Shown piece by piece: positions 9,613 through 19,643 of a stretch of 64,000 bases of DNA. The notes beneath the pieces are model-generated. The model was not told the DNA's origin. It saw only the letters and a program-made list of their open reading frames with translations, and ran no database searches. Every line of letters starts with the position of its first letter. Position 1 is the first letter of the stretch. Source of the DNA: Paraburkholderia sp. (GTDB taxonomy: Bacteria > Pseudomonadota > Gammaproteobacteria > Burkholderiales > Burkholderiaceae). Both the position numbers and the translations under genes were made by a program. The stretch covers positions 744,001-808,000 of the forward strand of contig NZ_JAPWKB010000005.1 in NCBI RefSeq assembly GCF_028283785.1, in the 5' to 3' direction.

Positions 9613-10368
9613 TCAATGCGCCACGGAGATCACGTGTGCGATCTGCTCTAACTGAGCGATTTGCGCGTCTAGCCATAATTCGAGCGCGCAATAGATGAGC
9701 AGCGAGACGATGCTCGCAATCGCGACCCATCCTGCCAGCGTCGGATCGAACCACTTTCGATGTTGCGACTTTTGCGTGACCAGCCACGGCGTGCCACGGA
9801 CGCTGTGATGCGCGTTTTCAGCGATTGGTTCGATGCCGAGACGGCTTTGGATCGCGTGCATCAGGGCAATGCGCGGCGCGGGTCCATCGAGAGCGAACCT
9901 ACCTTTGAACCCGAGCGCGAGCACAGCGGAAAAGATCGCGAGCAGCGGCTCGACAGGCCGCGATGCAGCGACGCGTCGCTCGATACGCGCGATGAGTTCT
10001 TCTCCCGCGTTATGTGTTTGAAAATGCAAAACCTGCAACGGCTCGTGCTCCCACGCGGCGCGGTCGAACTCTGTCAGATGTTGAAGCGCTGCTTCGTCGA
10101 GCAATGCACATTGGGCGTAGGCCGCGTCTTCGATCACGTCGGGCGGATGTCCGGCCGCTGCCAACTCGCGACGAAGGCGAACGATCTGGTCGTCGCATTG
10201 CTGTCGGAACGTGTCGAAATCAGCGGGCGATGCGCTCGTCGCGAGGCTGGCGACGGTCAGCGCGGTGTCGCGGAGCGCCAACGGAAGCTCGACCGGTTCC
10301 GCTCCGCGTCGCGAGCGAGTAGGCGACTCAGTCGCCTTGCGATTCCACCACGGAAGGCGCGGCATCAT
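9613..10368 (-). CDS. tssL: Type VI membrane protein TssL (DotU/IcmH family)
   Basis: A 251-residue DotU-family protein: a cytoplasmic helical domain (CALLDEAALQ and AAWEHEPLQVLHFQTHNAGEE are typical) followed by one transmembrane helix near the C-terminus. TssL binds TssM and TssJ to form the envelope-spanning complex and recruits the baseplate through TssK. Its ATG overlaps the tssK stop codon as ATGA, so I place the start at 10368 rather than at the upstream in-frame start at 10434. It has no peptidoglycan-binding domain of its own; the next gene supplies one. Confidence 0.92.
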   Translation of the reverse strand: MMPRLPWWNRKATESPTRSRRGAEPVELPLALRDTALTVASLATSASPADFDTFRQQCDDQIVRLRRELAAAGHPPDVIEDAAYAQCALLDEAALQHLTEFDRAAWEHEPLQVLHFQTHNAGEELIARIERRVAASRPVEPLLAIFSAVLALGFKGRFALDGPAPRIALMHAIQSRLGIEPIAENAHHSVRGTPWLVTQKSQHRKWFDPTLAGWVAIASIVSLLIYCALELWLDAQIAQLEQIAHVISVAH

Positions 10369-11711
10369 TCCGGCAGCACCGCGTAAAGTTCCAGCGACGC
10401 ATCGACAATCGACGCCGGCACGTAGATCTGACAAGCTCGCGCCGCGACCATCCGTGTGAAGGCGGCATGCGTGTTATCCAGCGCGAAGAAGTGGTCTTCG
10501 ACCCGAACCGGGATAGCCGCCGGCAATCGAGGATGTGCGCGCAGTGGAATACCGGGTAGCGCGGAATTGACGATTTGTTCGACGTCGTCGGGCGCGCCCG
10601 CTTTGCACAGTCGCGGCAATTGGTCGGCCAACGTTTGCGCCGTTACCGATGCCCGGACCGACAGATAGAAGTCCGCACCTTCCGCGAGGCGTTCGTCGTT
10701 GATGAGACCCAGCCACATCGTCGGCCGCACACGTTCGAGCGCGACGGGTACGACGCGGGACGGAATCACGGTGTCGAGTAACGTCCTGATCAACGTTTCC
10801 AACGCCGCGAACACAGGTCCCGGCGATACGTGATCGTAGGCGGGGATGGACTGAAGCGTTTCCGTCGTTGAGAAAGTCAGCAGGGAGCCGGCCAGCCGCG
10901 AGAGCGCTCGGTACAAGTGATCGGGGTGCTGGTCCGGCGCGTTGCATAAGTGCGCTAACTCCGGCCATGCGCTATTGACGCTGTGCAACAACCAGAACAA
11001 GGAGACGTCCGACACCGCGTAGTCGGCGATCTGGTCGGCCCGCTCGCGTCGGCGCGCGGCAAGGCTTGTGCTCTTTGCGCCAAGAATGCTCGTGAGACGG
11101 TCCATCTGGGCGATCAGCGTTTCACTGGCCGAGAGCAACAGGCACGGTGGCACGAACTCCGGATCGACCTCGAAGCGTCCTTGAACGTTGCGGGCCAATC
11201 GCGCAATCGGGCATGTCACGAAAGCGTTCAAGTCTTCAAACTCAAATAGCAGCATGAGCGCATGTCGTTCGACGCTAAGTTCTTCTTCGCCTTCCCCGAG
11301 CAGATCGGTCACCTTCGAATATTCCCGGACAAAGCGCCGCGGCCGCGTTGGCGAGTCGTCCGGTTCCGCGCAATTGCCGCCTTGTGCGTCCATCAGCGGC
11401 AAGCCGATATGCACGATTAGCGAGTCAGCAATGTGTGCCGCGCTGGACATATCGCGCGCGGGCGGGAGACGGTCGGCGACGCGAGCGTCGATTGGCGTGC
11501 CGTCTGCGAAAACCATCGCCAGGTCGAGCAGTTGAAGACGCCCGATTGATAGCGACGACAAGTCGAAACTCACCCGACTGATTCCCCAAGGCTCCGAACT
11601 CCCGATTCGCGCAATAGGGTCGCGTGCAAACCGCTCCCAGAGCGATTGCTGTTGAAAGTGTTGGGGCGTCATGAAAATGCCCTGTGCCCATAGCGGCTTC
11701 GAAATTTTCAT
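10365..11711 (-). CDS. tssK: Type VI baseplate adaptor TssK
   Basis: A 448-residue protein with the family opening KPLWAQGIFMTPQHFQQQ and the conserved LPRLCKAGAPDDVEQIVNSA region close to the C-terminus. TssK trimers link the TssFGE wedges to the TssL-TssM membrane complex. The gene lies 55 bases after tssC and overlaps tssL by four bases. The ribosome site is weak, so its translation may lean on upstream ribosomes. Confidence 0.94.
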   Translation of the reverse strand: MKISKPLWAQGIFMTPQHFQQQSLWERFARDPIARIGSSEPWGISRVSFDLSSLSIGRLQLLDLAMVFADGTPIDARVADRLPPARDMSSAAHIADSLIVHIGLPLMDAQGGNCAEPDDSPTRPRRFVREYSKVTDLLGEGEEELSVERHALMLLFEFEDLNAFVTCPIARLARNVQGRFEVDPEFVPPCLLLSASETLIAQMDRLTSILGAKSTSLAARRRERADQIADYAVSDVSLFWLLHSVNSAWPELAHLCNAPDQHPDHLYRALSRLAGSLLTFSTTETLQSIPAYDHVSPGPVFAALETLIRTLLDTVIPSRVVPVALERVRPTMWLGLINDERLAEGADFYLSVRASVTAQTLADQLPRLCKAGAPDDVEQIVNSALPGIPLRAHPRLPAAIPVRVEDHFFALDNTHAAFTRMVAARACQIYVPASIVDASLELYAVLPE

Positions 11712-11765
11712 GGTGTCGGCGTTTAGGACGGTTGGAGATTCACGGATGAAAGTGACGGATAGGTG

Positions 11766-13313
11766 TTAGCTCTTCGCTTTAGGCATTTGCGACACCAGCG
11801 ACAGGTTGACGTCCATTCCTTCCACCTGAAAATGCGGCACCACGAACAGCTTGATTCGAAAAAATCCGGGGTTGTCATTGATGTCTTCAACCGTGACCTT
11901 TGCTTCGCGCAACGGATGCGATGCCTGGAGATCATCACCAGGATCGGTCATCTCCGTGACCAGCGACTTGATCCAGCCGTTCAACTCAAGTTCGAGCAGC
12001 CGACGATCTTTCGTCATGCCGATGTTTTCGCGCTGAATCAACTTTAGATAGTGAGCAACACGTGAAAGCAAAAATATGTACGGCAGCCTTGCGTTGATCC
12101 GACTGTTCGCGCTCGCTTCTTTCGTGTCGAACATCACTGGTTTTTGGGCCGAATGCGCGGAGAAGAAGCACGCGTAATCGTGATTCTTGTAGTAGGACAG
12201 CGGTATGAATCCCAGATTGGCAAACTCGAATTCACGCGTTTCGGGGATCAGCACTTCGGTCGGAATCTTTGCCTGATTGCCGGTACCAAGGTCGTACAGA
12301 TGGATTGGCATGTCTTCGACGAGACCGCCCGCCTGCGGTCCGCGAATCTGGACGCACCAACCATTGCGAATAAAGCTCTGGACGATGTTCACCGCGAACG
12401 CAAACGACGCATTCGCCCATAAATAGCGGCTGTGGTCCGGACCTTTGACGGCTTCGACGTAGTTGAAGCTGCGCACGGGCGTGGTCTCCGGCCCGTACGG
12501 AAGGCGCGCCAGAAAGCGCGGCAACGTCAGGCCGATGTAGCGGGCATCGTCCGTATTGCGGAAAGACTTCCATTTCAGGTATTCGGCACGGTCGAAGTAG
12601 TTGCCGATGTCCCGGATGCTCGCGACTTCCTCCATCGTTTCCTTGCCAAAAAACGCAGGCGACACAGCGCCAATAAAGGGCATATGCGCTGCCGCCGATA
12701 CCTTGGCGAGATTGCGTAGCAGCGCGATGTCTTGCGGACCTCGATCGAACCAGAAATTCGAAATGATTGCGCCGATGGGTTGACCGCCCGGCGTGTCGTA
12801 TTCCTGAATATAGGTGTGGTGATAAAGACCGCTTTGAATGAGTTCGGGCGCGTCGTCGAAGTCTTGTCGCAATGCGTCTTTAGAAACGTCGAGCACCTCT
12901 ATTCTCACGTTCTGACGGAAATCGGTGCGATCGACAAGGAATTTCAGTCCGCGCCACGCCGATTCAATCTGTTGAAAAGTCTCGTGATGCATGATTGCGT
13001 CGAGCTGACGACTAATCTGCTGGTCGAGCCGATCAATATGAAAGTCGAGCAGGCTTTTATCGAGTCGATCCACCGGCTGCGATGATTCACCAATCATCTT
13101 TAGAAACACGTTCATTGCTTGAGTCACGCGTTCGCTGAATGATGACTCCGCGAGCGCATCGATACTCTGAAATGACGCGACAGGCCGTGCGACCGTAACA
13201 GGTGTCAGGTTAATTTTTGCGCATAAAGATTCATAGACACTGTGTGGCGGAGAATCGACAAGCATCGTGTCACTCTCGAATGAATCATCAATGTGCATTT
13301 CACTATTAGTCAT
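11766..13313 (-). CDS. tssC: Type VI sheath large subunit TssC (VipB)
   Basis: A 515-residue sheath protein of normal length. Family marks include ESAWRGLKFLVDRTDF, FIGAVSPAFFG, LPRFLARLPYG and SYYKNHDYACFFSAHSAQKP. With TssB it builds the contractile sheath around the Hcp tube. It follows tssB after a short gap on the minus strand. Its base composition is somewhat more AT-rich than that of the flanking tssK, as is that of tssB. Other systems recycle the contracted sheath with ClpV, for which no gene is found here. Confidence 0.96.
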   Translation of the reverse strand: MTNSEMHIDDSFESDTMLVDSPPHSVYESLCAKINLTPVTVARPVASFQSIDALAESSFSERVTQAMNVFLKMIGESSQPVDRLDKSLLDFHIDRLDQQISRQLDAIMHHETFQQIESAWRGLKFLVDRTDFRQNVRIEVLDVSKDALRQDFDDAPELIQSGLYHHTYIQEYDTPGGQPIGAIISNFWFDRGPQDIALLRNLAKVSAAAHMPFIGAVSPAFFGKETMEEVASIRDIGNYFDRAEYLKWKSFRNTDDARYIGLTLPRFLARLPYGPETTPVRSFNYVEAVKGPDHSRYLWANASFAFAVNIVQSFIRNGWCVQIRGPQAGGLVEDMPIHLYDLGTGNQAKIPTEVLIPETREFEFANLGFIPLSYYKNHDYACFFSAHSAQKPVMFDTKEASANSRINARLPYIFLLSRVAHYLKLIQRENIGMTKDRRLLELELNGWIKSLVTEMTDPGDDLQASHPLREAKVTVEDINDNPGFFRIKLFVVPHFQVEGMDVNLSLVSQMPKAKS

Positions 13314-13338
13314 TAAGCTGGCATCCGGTGTATAGCGA

Positions 13339-13863
13339 TCAAACGTTGCGGGAAACTTCGGAACACGTGTCTGCGGCTTGTTCTAATAAATGAAGATCGG
13401 CGCTGAGACGCTTCGACAGCAATGCGTCTTTTAGAATGCTCTCAAGTTCTCTACGGAAAGTTGCGTTATCGAGCAGATTTGATTTCAGGTCGCGTATTAG
13501 ATTGCGTGCGGCCACCAATGCACGCAATTCCGGGACAGCTGCCGCGATGGCCTCTGGCGTGAAATCGCTCATTGACTTGAATTCGAGATGCACTGGGAGC
13601 TCGCTACCATCGCCTGCCAAGGTGTTTTCAACGGCGAGCCGGGCTGTAGGCTGGTAGTCGGCCAACACTGAATCAAAATTGTGCCGGTTGATATTGAGCT
13701 TCTCTCGTTCGCCCACCAAACGCGTATCGCGACCATTGCTATAGTCGCCCACGACGAGCAGTTTCAGAGGCAGTTCTATCTTTTTCTGTGCACCACCGGT
13801 ATGTAGATCAAGTTTTATGTTGATCCGGGCCTTGGGCACTTCGTTTTGAAAGCTCTCGGACAT
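13339..13863 (-). CDS. tssB: Type VI sheath small subunit TssB (VipA)
   Basis: A 174-residue sheath partner of TssC. It contains KKIELPLKLLVVGDYS and the LNINRHNFDSVL stretch typical of VipA. The start at 13863 (MSESFQNEVPKAR) has GAGGAAA just upstream; the frame stays open to 13926, but that extension has no family match. This is the first gene of the minus-strand block and reads away from vgrG. Confidence 0.95.
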   Translation of the reverse strand: MSESFQNEVPKARINIKLDLHTGGAQKKIELPLKLLVVGDYSNGRDTRLVGEREKLNINRHNFDSVLADYQPTARLAVENTLAGDGSELPVHLEFKSMSDFTPEAIAAAVPELRALVAARNLIRDLKSNLLDNATFRRELESILKDALLSKRLSADLHLLEQAADTCSEVSRNV

Positions 13864-14082
13864 CGTGGATTTCCTCTTCAGGGACGGCACATTGGTATGA
13901 CGAACGCCGTATGCAATTAGTATCACGAAGGGTATTGAGAATGGAATGAGACGATTCTAGTTTTCGTCCTAATCTGCTCTTATTTTTAAATTGGCCGTTT
14001 GGGGGAGTTCACAGCACTCCAAAATATGTTTACTGTGCGGCTTCGTCGTTGAAACGATTGGATCGCGAAGAGGCTGGCGGCA
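13864..14082. promoter_or_regulatory. Divergent control region between tssB and vgrG
   Basis: A 219-base AT-rich stretch between the two halves of the type VI cluster, presumably with both promoters. It contains an inverted repeat GGAGT-N7-ACTCC at 14004-14020 and runs such as TTATTTTTAAATTGG. I found no clear -24/-12 sigma-54 element and no strong -35/-10 pair, so the promoter positions are open. Confidence 0.5.
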
Positions 14083-16749
14083 ATGGAATATTTTATCGAT
14101 AGACGGACTGAAAAAACTGAGCACATCAAGCTAAATGGTCGGCAATCTTATTTTGTAGATATGCCGTCCAATGAGTCCGCTAAATCGTGTTCCGTGATTT
14201 CTTTCGAGGTTGTCGAAAAAATAGGTGAGCCGTATCGCGTCACGATCCAGTTGAGCCATTCGCACGCTCTGCGCGGTGAAGATTATCTTGGTAAAGACGC
14301 TGCATTCGTTATCGCGTCGCCGCTGGACGACGTCTCGCATAGGCCACGGCGATTTTCCGGTTGCGTCACCTCATTTTCGAGAACCGCGGTCACGCGGGAC
14401 GAAAGCCGCTACGAACTTGTGATCGAAGCGCACCTTGCTCGCCTGACGCTCACGCGCGCAAGCCGGATTTATCAGCATCAAAGCGCGCCGCAGATCATCG
14501 AGGCAATCTTGCGTCGGCACGGGTTCAACGGGCATCAGTTCGTCTTTCGGCTGCGACGCGACTATCCGCAGCACGCTTTCCGGCTCCAGTATCAGATCAC
14601 CGACTGGGACTACATTCGCGTTCTGATGCAACAGGAAGGGCTGTTCAGTTACATCGTGCCGGGTGAGTCGGTCGGTGATGGCGATGTCGTCACCTTCGCC
14701 GACGATGTCGATCACTACCTGTATCAACCTGCGTTGTCGGCACCGTATCGTGAGCCGTCTGGCCTCGACGCGCACGTCGAGGCGATCCACTCGTTGCGGA
14801 CCCAGAGTCGCACGGTCACCGCGTCGCAAGTGGTTGCGGATGTCAATCCTGATTTTGCGCATGAACGCATTAAAGGCGCGGCGGGTGAGTTGTCCGATGC
14901 GAGCGGATACGGCGCATCGTATGTGTATGGCACACATCATCGGGACCAACAGGGCGCACAGTGGGAGGCGTTGCTTCGTCACGAGGCTGCGGTCGCCATG
15001 CAAACGGTTCACGCGGGTGCCAGCAGTATTCGCGAACTGAAGCCGGCCCGCGTATTCCGCATAGACGATCCAGTTGACGGCTCTGATGACGGTCTGCTCA
15101 TTGTCGAGGTCACGCATCGTGGCGCGCGCGACCAACCGTACCAGAACCATTTCAAGGCAATTCCCGCGAACCGGCGCTTCCGGTTGGCGATAGACGATCA
15201 ATCGTGGCCGCGCGTCAACGGCACGTTGAGTGCGCGTGTGACGTCGCCGGGCGGTTACCGCTACGCCTATCTGACAAGTGACGGACGCTACACGGTACGT
15301 TTCGACCTTGATTTCGACACGTGGAATCCCGGTGGCGAGAGTGTGCCGCTGCGGCTCGCCAAACCCTTTGCCGGAAGCGGCAAGACGGGGTTCCATTTTC
15401 CGGCTCTCGACGGTACCGAGGCCGTGATTGCGTTTGAAAACGGTGACCCGAACCGGCCATATATTGCACAGTTTCATCACAACAGCCAGCAGCCCGACCT
15501 GATCGACAACCAGCAGCGGTGGTTGTCGCGCAACGTGGTCCGGACGCAGGGCAATAACAAACTTCGTTTTGAGGACTGGGCGGGAGAAGAGGGCATCAAG
15601 CTGTCCACCGGTCATTCCAGCAAGAGTCAGTTGAACCTCGGCTACCTCGTCGATGCAGAGCGGCGGAAACGCGGTGAAGGCTTCGAATTGCGAACATCGG
15701 ACAAGGGGGCGATCCGCGCGGGCAAGGGCATTTTCATCTCTGCACATGATCAGCCACAAGCAGCAGGCGACCAGCTCGACATGCAGACGACCATCACGCA
15801 ACTCGAAGACGCGCTGGCGCTTGCGCGCTCGCTTGCTGCATCGGCGGAGACGGCGCGAGGTATTCCCATTGACACGGCAGCGCAGCGGAAAACGCTCGAA
15901 GAACTGAAGGGTTTGGAGACGGCTTCCCTGCTTTTCAGCGCGCCCGCGTCGGTAGGTGTTGTCGCGGGGCATGGCGTTCAAATCGCTGCTCGGGACAGCA
16001 TTTCTGCGGTAGCTGGCGGCAGCGCTGAAATCACGACGGCCCACGACTTCACGGTGGCTGCGGGCGATGCGGTATCGCTGTTCGCTCGAAAGCAAGGCAT
16101 TGGCATTGTCGCGGGTGGCGGCGCCATCGACGTGCGGGCAAATAACGACGGCATGTCGCTGCGTGCATCGAAAGACTTAACGGTATCGAGCGAGAACGGT
16201 GTCGTGCGCGTCAAGGCCGCCCGGGAACTCGTCCTCGAGTGCGGCGGTGCCTTTATCCGCCTCGCGGACGGCAATGTGACGATTGGCGGTCCGCGCAATC
16301 TGTTGATAAAGACGATAGCCATGCAGAAGCAGGGCCCGGCGAGCGTCCAACTCGAGCAACAGAAATTTTTCGAGAGTCAGGCCGAGCGTGAATTCAGCGA
16401 GCAAGTGCGCGTTGACGAGGCGTTGTATTCGCTCGCCGCGCAGGCCGGCTCGGCGCTTCGCTACGAGGTCTGGGGCGAAGGTGGCACGCGGATCGGCGGC
16501 GGCGTGCTCGATGACAGCGGCAAGACGCTTCGGGCGTTCACCGACAAGCCCGAAGCGCTCACTACGGTGGTTGATCTCCATGAGGGCAAGTGGACTGCGC
16601 TGCATTTCGACGCGCCGTATCGCATGACAGGAAACATCAGCAACAACGACCTTGCGGGCGTTTTCGATTATCCGGATCACGACTCGCGTCCCGACGATGA
16701 TGCGCGCGACGAAGCGCATAACGACATCACCGAAGAGGTGAGCGAATGA
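14083..16749 (+). CDS. vgrG: Type VI spike protein VgrG (TssI)
   Basis: 888 residues. The N-terminal two thirds follow the gp27/gp5-like VgrG layout (FRLQYQITDWDYIRVLMQQEGLFSYI; TFPAL-type FHFPALDGTEAVIAFENGDPNRPYI; NNKLRFEDWAGEEGIKLST). The C-terminal part is the DUF2345-type repeat helix, rich in glycine and alanine (FTVAAGDAVSLFARKQGIGIVAGGG). No catalytic extension is evident. GAGG sits nine bases before ATG. The stop overlaps the next start (ATGA), tying this spike to the following exported unknown and the cell-wall hydrolase, which are natural cargo candidates. Confidence 0.93.
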   Translation: MEYFIDRRTEKTEHIKLNGRQSYFVDMPSNESAKSCSVISFEVVEKIGEPYRVTIQLSHSHALRGEDYLGKDAAFVIASPLDDVSHRPRRFSGCVTSFSRTAVTRDESRYELVIEAHLARLTLTRASRIYQHQSAPQIIEAILRRHGFNGHQFVFRLRRDYPQHAFRLQYQITDWDYIRVLMQQEGLFSYIVPGESVGDGDVVTFADDVDHYLYQPALSAPYREPSGLDAHVEAIHSLRTQSRTVTASQVVADVNPDFAHERIKGAAGELSDASGYGASYVYGTHHRDQQGAQWEALLRHEAAVAMQTVHAGASSIRELKPARVFRIDDPVDGSDDGLLIVEVTHRGARDQPYQNHFKAIPANRRFRLAIDDQSWPRVNGTLSARVTSPGGYRYAYLTSDGRYTVRFDLDFDTWNPGGESVPLRLAKPFAGSGKTGFHFPALDGTEAVIAFENGDPNRPYIAQFHHNSQQPDLIDNQQRWLSRNVVRTQGNNKLRFEDWAGEEGIKLSTGHSSKSQLNLGYLVDAERRKRGEGFELRTSDKGAIRAGKGIFISAHDQPQAAGDQLDMQTTITQLEDALALARSLAASAETARGIPIDTAAQRKTLEELKGLETASLLFSAPASVGVVAGHGVQIAARDSISAVAGGSAEITTAHDFTVAAGDAVSLFARKQGIGIVAGGGAIDVRANNDGMSLRASKDLTVSSENGVVRVKAARELVLECGGAFIRLADGNVTIGGPRNLLIKTIAMQKQGPASVQLEQQKFFESQAEREFSEQVRVDEALYSLAAQAGSALRYEVWGEGGTRIGGGVLDDSGKTLRAFTDKPEALTTVVDLHEGKWTALHFDAPYRMTGNISNNDLAGVFDYPDHDSRPDDDARDEAHNDITEEVSE

Positions 16750-17909
16750 GCTGGCAACGCGTTGTTTCAATCACGTTGTTCGCGTTGCTTGGTGTGTTTG
16801 CAATACCGTCCGCGTCCTCGTCTTCATCGGGCGCCGGGACCACGCGCGAAGCCACGGATGTGCCGCTTCGCACGGCGGAGGGATTCGTTCCGAATTCGAT
16901 TGGTCGACCGGTCGACGGGCGTTATTGCATTGCGGGCGCTGTTGTAGATGACGACGCAAGGAAAACGGCGGTCGTCATGATGGTTGATACGAGGCGACCG
17001 CGGCTCGAGTGGATGACGCCGATCAAACCGTCTCCGGACTACGCGGGCAATACCGCGATTCGTTGCGTCACGATTGGTGGCGACATCTATGCGGTACTGC
17101 AAGAGCACTCGCATACACAAGCCAGCCTCGATCAGACCCGCGTGGTCGCGGTGCGGTTGTCGTCCACCGGCAAGCTCGTGAAGCAACGTCCGTTGGCGGT
17201 AGGCTTCGACGAATGGTCATATCAGATCGACGCTAATGCAACGTCGGTGTCGATCGTTGGTGGAACGAATAGTGAACTCGACCGATCGGGTCATTCCAGT
17301 ACGTTCGTCGCGCAGTTCGATCGTAGTTTGGCGCGCACCGCAACACTGAGGCAGCCTCAAGGCGCCTTCTGGACCGGGACGCAAGCGCGAGTCGATGGGG
17401 GTTACCTGCTTGTCGGCGGTCAATTCATGCCGAACGTGAATGGCTCGGGCGGCCGGGCGGCGTTCGCCGTGTCGAAGATCGATCTTGTCCGCGACAAGTA
17501 CGTGTGGTCGAGCTATCCGCCGCCCGCCGACGCGCGGTCGAGCATGGCGGCGTTCGCGCCAGATGGTTCATCGTACGTTGCTGCAGTCGGCCCGGCTCAT
17601 CTTGTGATCTCACATATCGATCCGGCCGGATCGCTGACCGACAGCTACGCGATCGAAAAATCCATGTGCCGTGTCAGCGCGGTGACGATCAATTCTTCCG
17701 TGTTCGGTATCTTGGGTGCGGCGTGTGAAGACCCTTCACTCGTTGTCGCGGTATTGATCGACGTCGCGAAAAAAGGCGTCGTCTCAACGCAGCCCATCGG
17801 ACGCGGCATCAAAAGTCCAACTTTCGACGGGGACGGCTGGGCGGGCATTCAGCAAAGCGAAACCGGCGGCGTTGCCTTTAGACGCGGAACGCTGAAGGGG
17901 CTGCGATGA
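16746..17909 (+). CDS. Exported protein of unknown function in the vgrG operon, possibly beta-propeller
   Basis: 387 residues, not recognised as a named family. It opens with a likely signal peptide (hydrophobic ITLFALLGVFAIPSAS). The rest shows repeated beta-rich blocks with motifs such as RVDGGYLLVGGQF, SYVAAVGPAHLVISHIDPAGSL and AFAVSKIDLVRDKYVW, which look like blades of a propeller. Four cysteines lie in the mature part. It overlaps vgrG by ATGA at its start and the hydrolase gene by ATGA at its end, so it is translationally locked between spike and hydrolase. It may be a periplasmic partner, immunity factor or cargo adaptor; the sequence does not decide. Confidence 0.7.
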   Translation: MSWQRVVSITLFALLGVFAIPSASSSSSGAGTTREATDVPLRTAEGFVPNSIGRPVDGRYCIAGAVVDDDARKTAVVMMVDTRRPRLEWMTPIKPSPDYAGNTAIRCVTIGGDIYAVLQEHSHTQASLDQTRVVAVRLSSTGKLVKQRPLAVGFDEWSYQIDANATSVSIVGGTNSELDRSGHSSTFVAQFDRSLARTATLRQPQGAFWTGTQARVDGGYLLVGGQFMPNVNGSGGRAAFAVSKIDLVRDKYVWSSYPPPADARSSMAAFAPDGSSYVAAVGPAHLVISHIDPAGSLTDSYAIEKSMCRVSAVTINSSVFGILGAACEDPSLVVAVLIDVAKKGVVSTQPIGRGIKSPTFDGDGWAGIQQSETGGVAFRRGTLKGLR

Positions 17910-19615
17910 CGTATAGCTACGAACAGAAAATAGCATTCATCAAAGGCCTGTATTGCCCGGCCCGTCAGGTTTCGGATGAATCCGGTTGTTCGTGGGAATT
18001 GATCCTCGCTCAGGCCGCGCAAGAGACCGGTTGGGGCGAGAAAGTCCTGCAAGGCACGAACAATGTTTTCAACATCAAGGCAGATGCGAGTTGGACCGGC
18101 GAATCTAAGGTGTTTCGTGTGTGGGAGAAAGTCGGTGGGAAAAAAGTGTGGGTGGATGCGGCGTTTCGTGTGTACGACTCCGTGCTCGACAGTCTGCGTG
18201 ACCGTCAGGCCTTCCTTCGCGACAATTCGCGATACACGAAGGCAGGATTGTTCCGCGCCGACGTCAAGGGAAACCTGGTAAGGGAAGCGCTTGCGTTGCA
18301 AGACGCGCACTACGCGACCGATGAAGACTACGCAGACAATCTGGCGATCGTATTCAACGGGAAGTCGATGCGACGTGCTATTGCCGAGGCAAAGGCGGAC
18401 GGTTGCAAGGGATGCTTGCCGATCGCCAATTTATATCTGCTCGACGCGGCACGGGTGCCGCTTGCGCGGGCCAAAGTCAAAGCGTCACAGGCGGCGACCA
18501 CGGTTGAACTGGTGACGGATGCCGACGGGCATGTGCAAGTGCAGGCAGCGCTGTCGCGTGGGCCTGTGTCGCTGTCGATCTGGTCTGCGCACGATCGCCG
18601 GTGGATCGCTATTCCGTATCAGGTGACGCCCGCTTTGCCAGCGGTTGCCATCACGTTAATTGCACCGACGTTGTCGATCCATGGCTCGACGACGCTGCAC
18701 CGCGTGCAAGATGACGAGAACGTATCGCCACCTTCAAGCACTTCGACGCCAGTTCAGTCGGTGCGGATGAATGCAGATACCTACACGATCAAGAAGGGCG
18801 ATTCGCTATCCCGGATTGCCCGACTACATGGAACGAACTACCAGGCAATTGCGCATCTGAACGGCATTGCGTCGCCTTACTTTATTCAACCTGGTCAGGT
18901 GATCGCCGTCCCGAAGCGCCAATCCAATCGCGCAGTCGCGACACACCAGCGTGTTCAGCCGCCGCCGACGCAGCATGCTGCGTCAACGCCGCCGCCCACG
19001 TCAGCAACCCGGCAGTCGGGCGTGCACGCGATCCGTTTCCGCAACGATGCCGATCATCCGCAGACCGACGTTCACAGTGTTGGGCACGCGCCGTGGATGA
19101 CCGTGGCAGAGCGGGAGTTTCGGTCCGGCGTGAAACGGCACGGCGGCGCGCATCCGGATGCGCATGTGATGGAGTACTTCAGCGCGACGTCGCTCGGGCG
19201 ACAGAGCACCGATCAACTCGCGTACTGCGCGGCTTTCGTGAACTGGTGCCTGACGCGCGCGGGGTATCGCGGTAACAACAGCGCGATGGCCCGAAGCCTG
19301 GCTGCATGGGGGCGACCAACGGAGGGGAATCGGCCTGCGTACGGTGCGGTGGCGGTCGTGCGTTTTCCGGGAGGCGGGTTCCATGTGACTTTCGTGAATG
19401 GCGCGGCGGCGTTCGACGATGACGGATCGGTTCCTCGTCTGGCCACACTCGGCGGCAATCAGGGTTATGGGCACGAGGTGAGCCGGAGTTCGGTTCCGAT
19501 TGGATGGGTGACGCATTTCCGCTTTCCAGCGCAGTACGAAGAGGTCGCCGACGATTACGCATTGAAACGGGTAGTGGTTGATGGCGCCCAGATGACTCAC
19601 AGATCAACACATTGA
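17906..19615 (+). CDS. Two-headed peptidoglycan hydrolase: glucosaminidase, LysM and TIGR02594-type amidase; candidate type VI effector
   Basis: 569 residues in three modules. Residues 1-150 form a FlgJ/GH73-type glucosaminidase with probable catalytic Glu40 in AQAAQETGWG and the partner motif NNVFNIKA. Residues 291-337 are a LysM peptidoglycan-binding repeat (YTIKKGDSLSRIARLHGTNY). The C-terminal 160 residues match the TIGR02594/CHAP-like cysteine peptidase or amidase group, with Cys441 (YCAAFVNWC), His493 (HVTFV) and Asn518 (LGGNQG). No signal peptide is visible, which fits export by the type VI tube rather than Sec. The gene overlaps its upstream neighbour by ATGA and lies in the vgrG operon; a small exported protein follows, the usual layout for an effector and its immunity protein. 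A structural role in opening the cell wall for the apparatus is the main alternative. Confidence 0.85.
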   Translation: MTYSYEQKIAFIKGLYCPARQVSDESGCSWELILAQAAQETGWGEKVLQGTNNVFNIKADASWTGESKVFRVWEKVGGKKVWVDAAFRVYDSVLDSLRDRQAFLRDNSRYTKAGLFRADVKGNLVREALALQDAHYATDEDYADNLAIVFNGKSMRRAIAEAKADGCKGCLPIANLYLLDAARVPLARAKVKASQAATTVELVTDADGHVQVQAALSRGPVSLSIWSAHDRRWIAIPYQVTPALPAVAITLIAPTLSIHGSTTLHRVQDDENVSPPSSTSTPVQSVRMNADTYTIKKGDSLSRIARLHGTNYQAIAHLNGIASPYFIQPGQVIAVPKRQSNRAVATHQRVQPPPTQHAASTPPPTSATRQSGVHAIRFRNDADHPQTDVHSVGHAPWMTVAEREFRSGVKRHGGAHPDAHVMEYFSATSLGRQSTDQLAYCAAFVNWCLTRAGYRGNNSAMARSLAAWGRPTEGNRPAYGAVAVVRFPGGGFHVTFVNGAAAFDDDGSVPRLATLGGNQGYGHEVSRSSVPIGWVTHFRFPAQYEEVADDYALKRVVVDGAQMTHRSTH

Positions 19616-19643
19616 AGATACCTGTCCACATTAAGGAGAAGCA

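Noticed and set aside
14371..16095. A 574-codon minus-strand frame inside vgrG
   Set aside because: vgrG motifs are beyond doubt; the opposite frame has no family resemblance.
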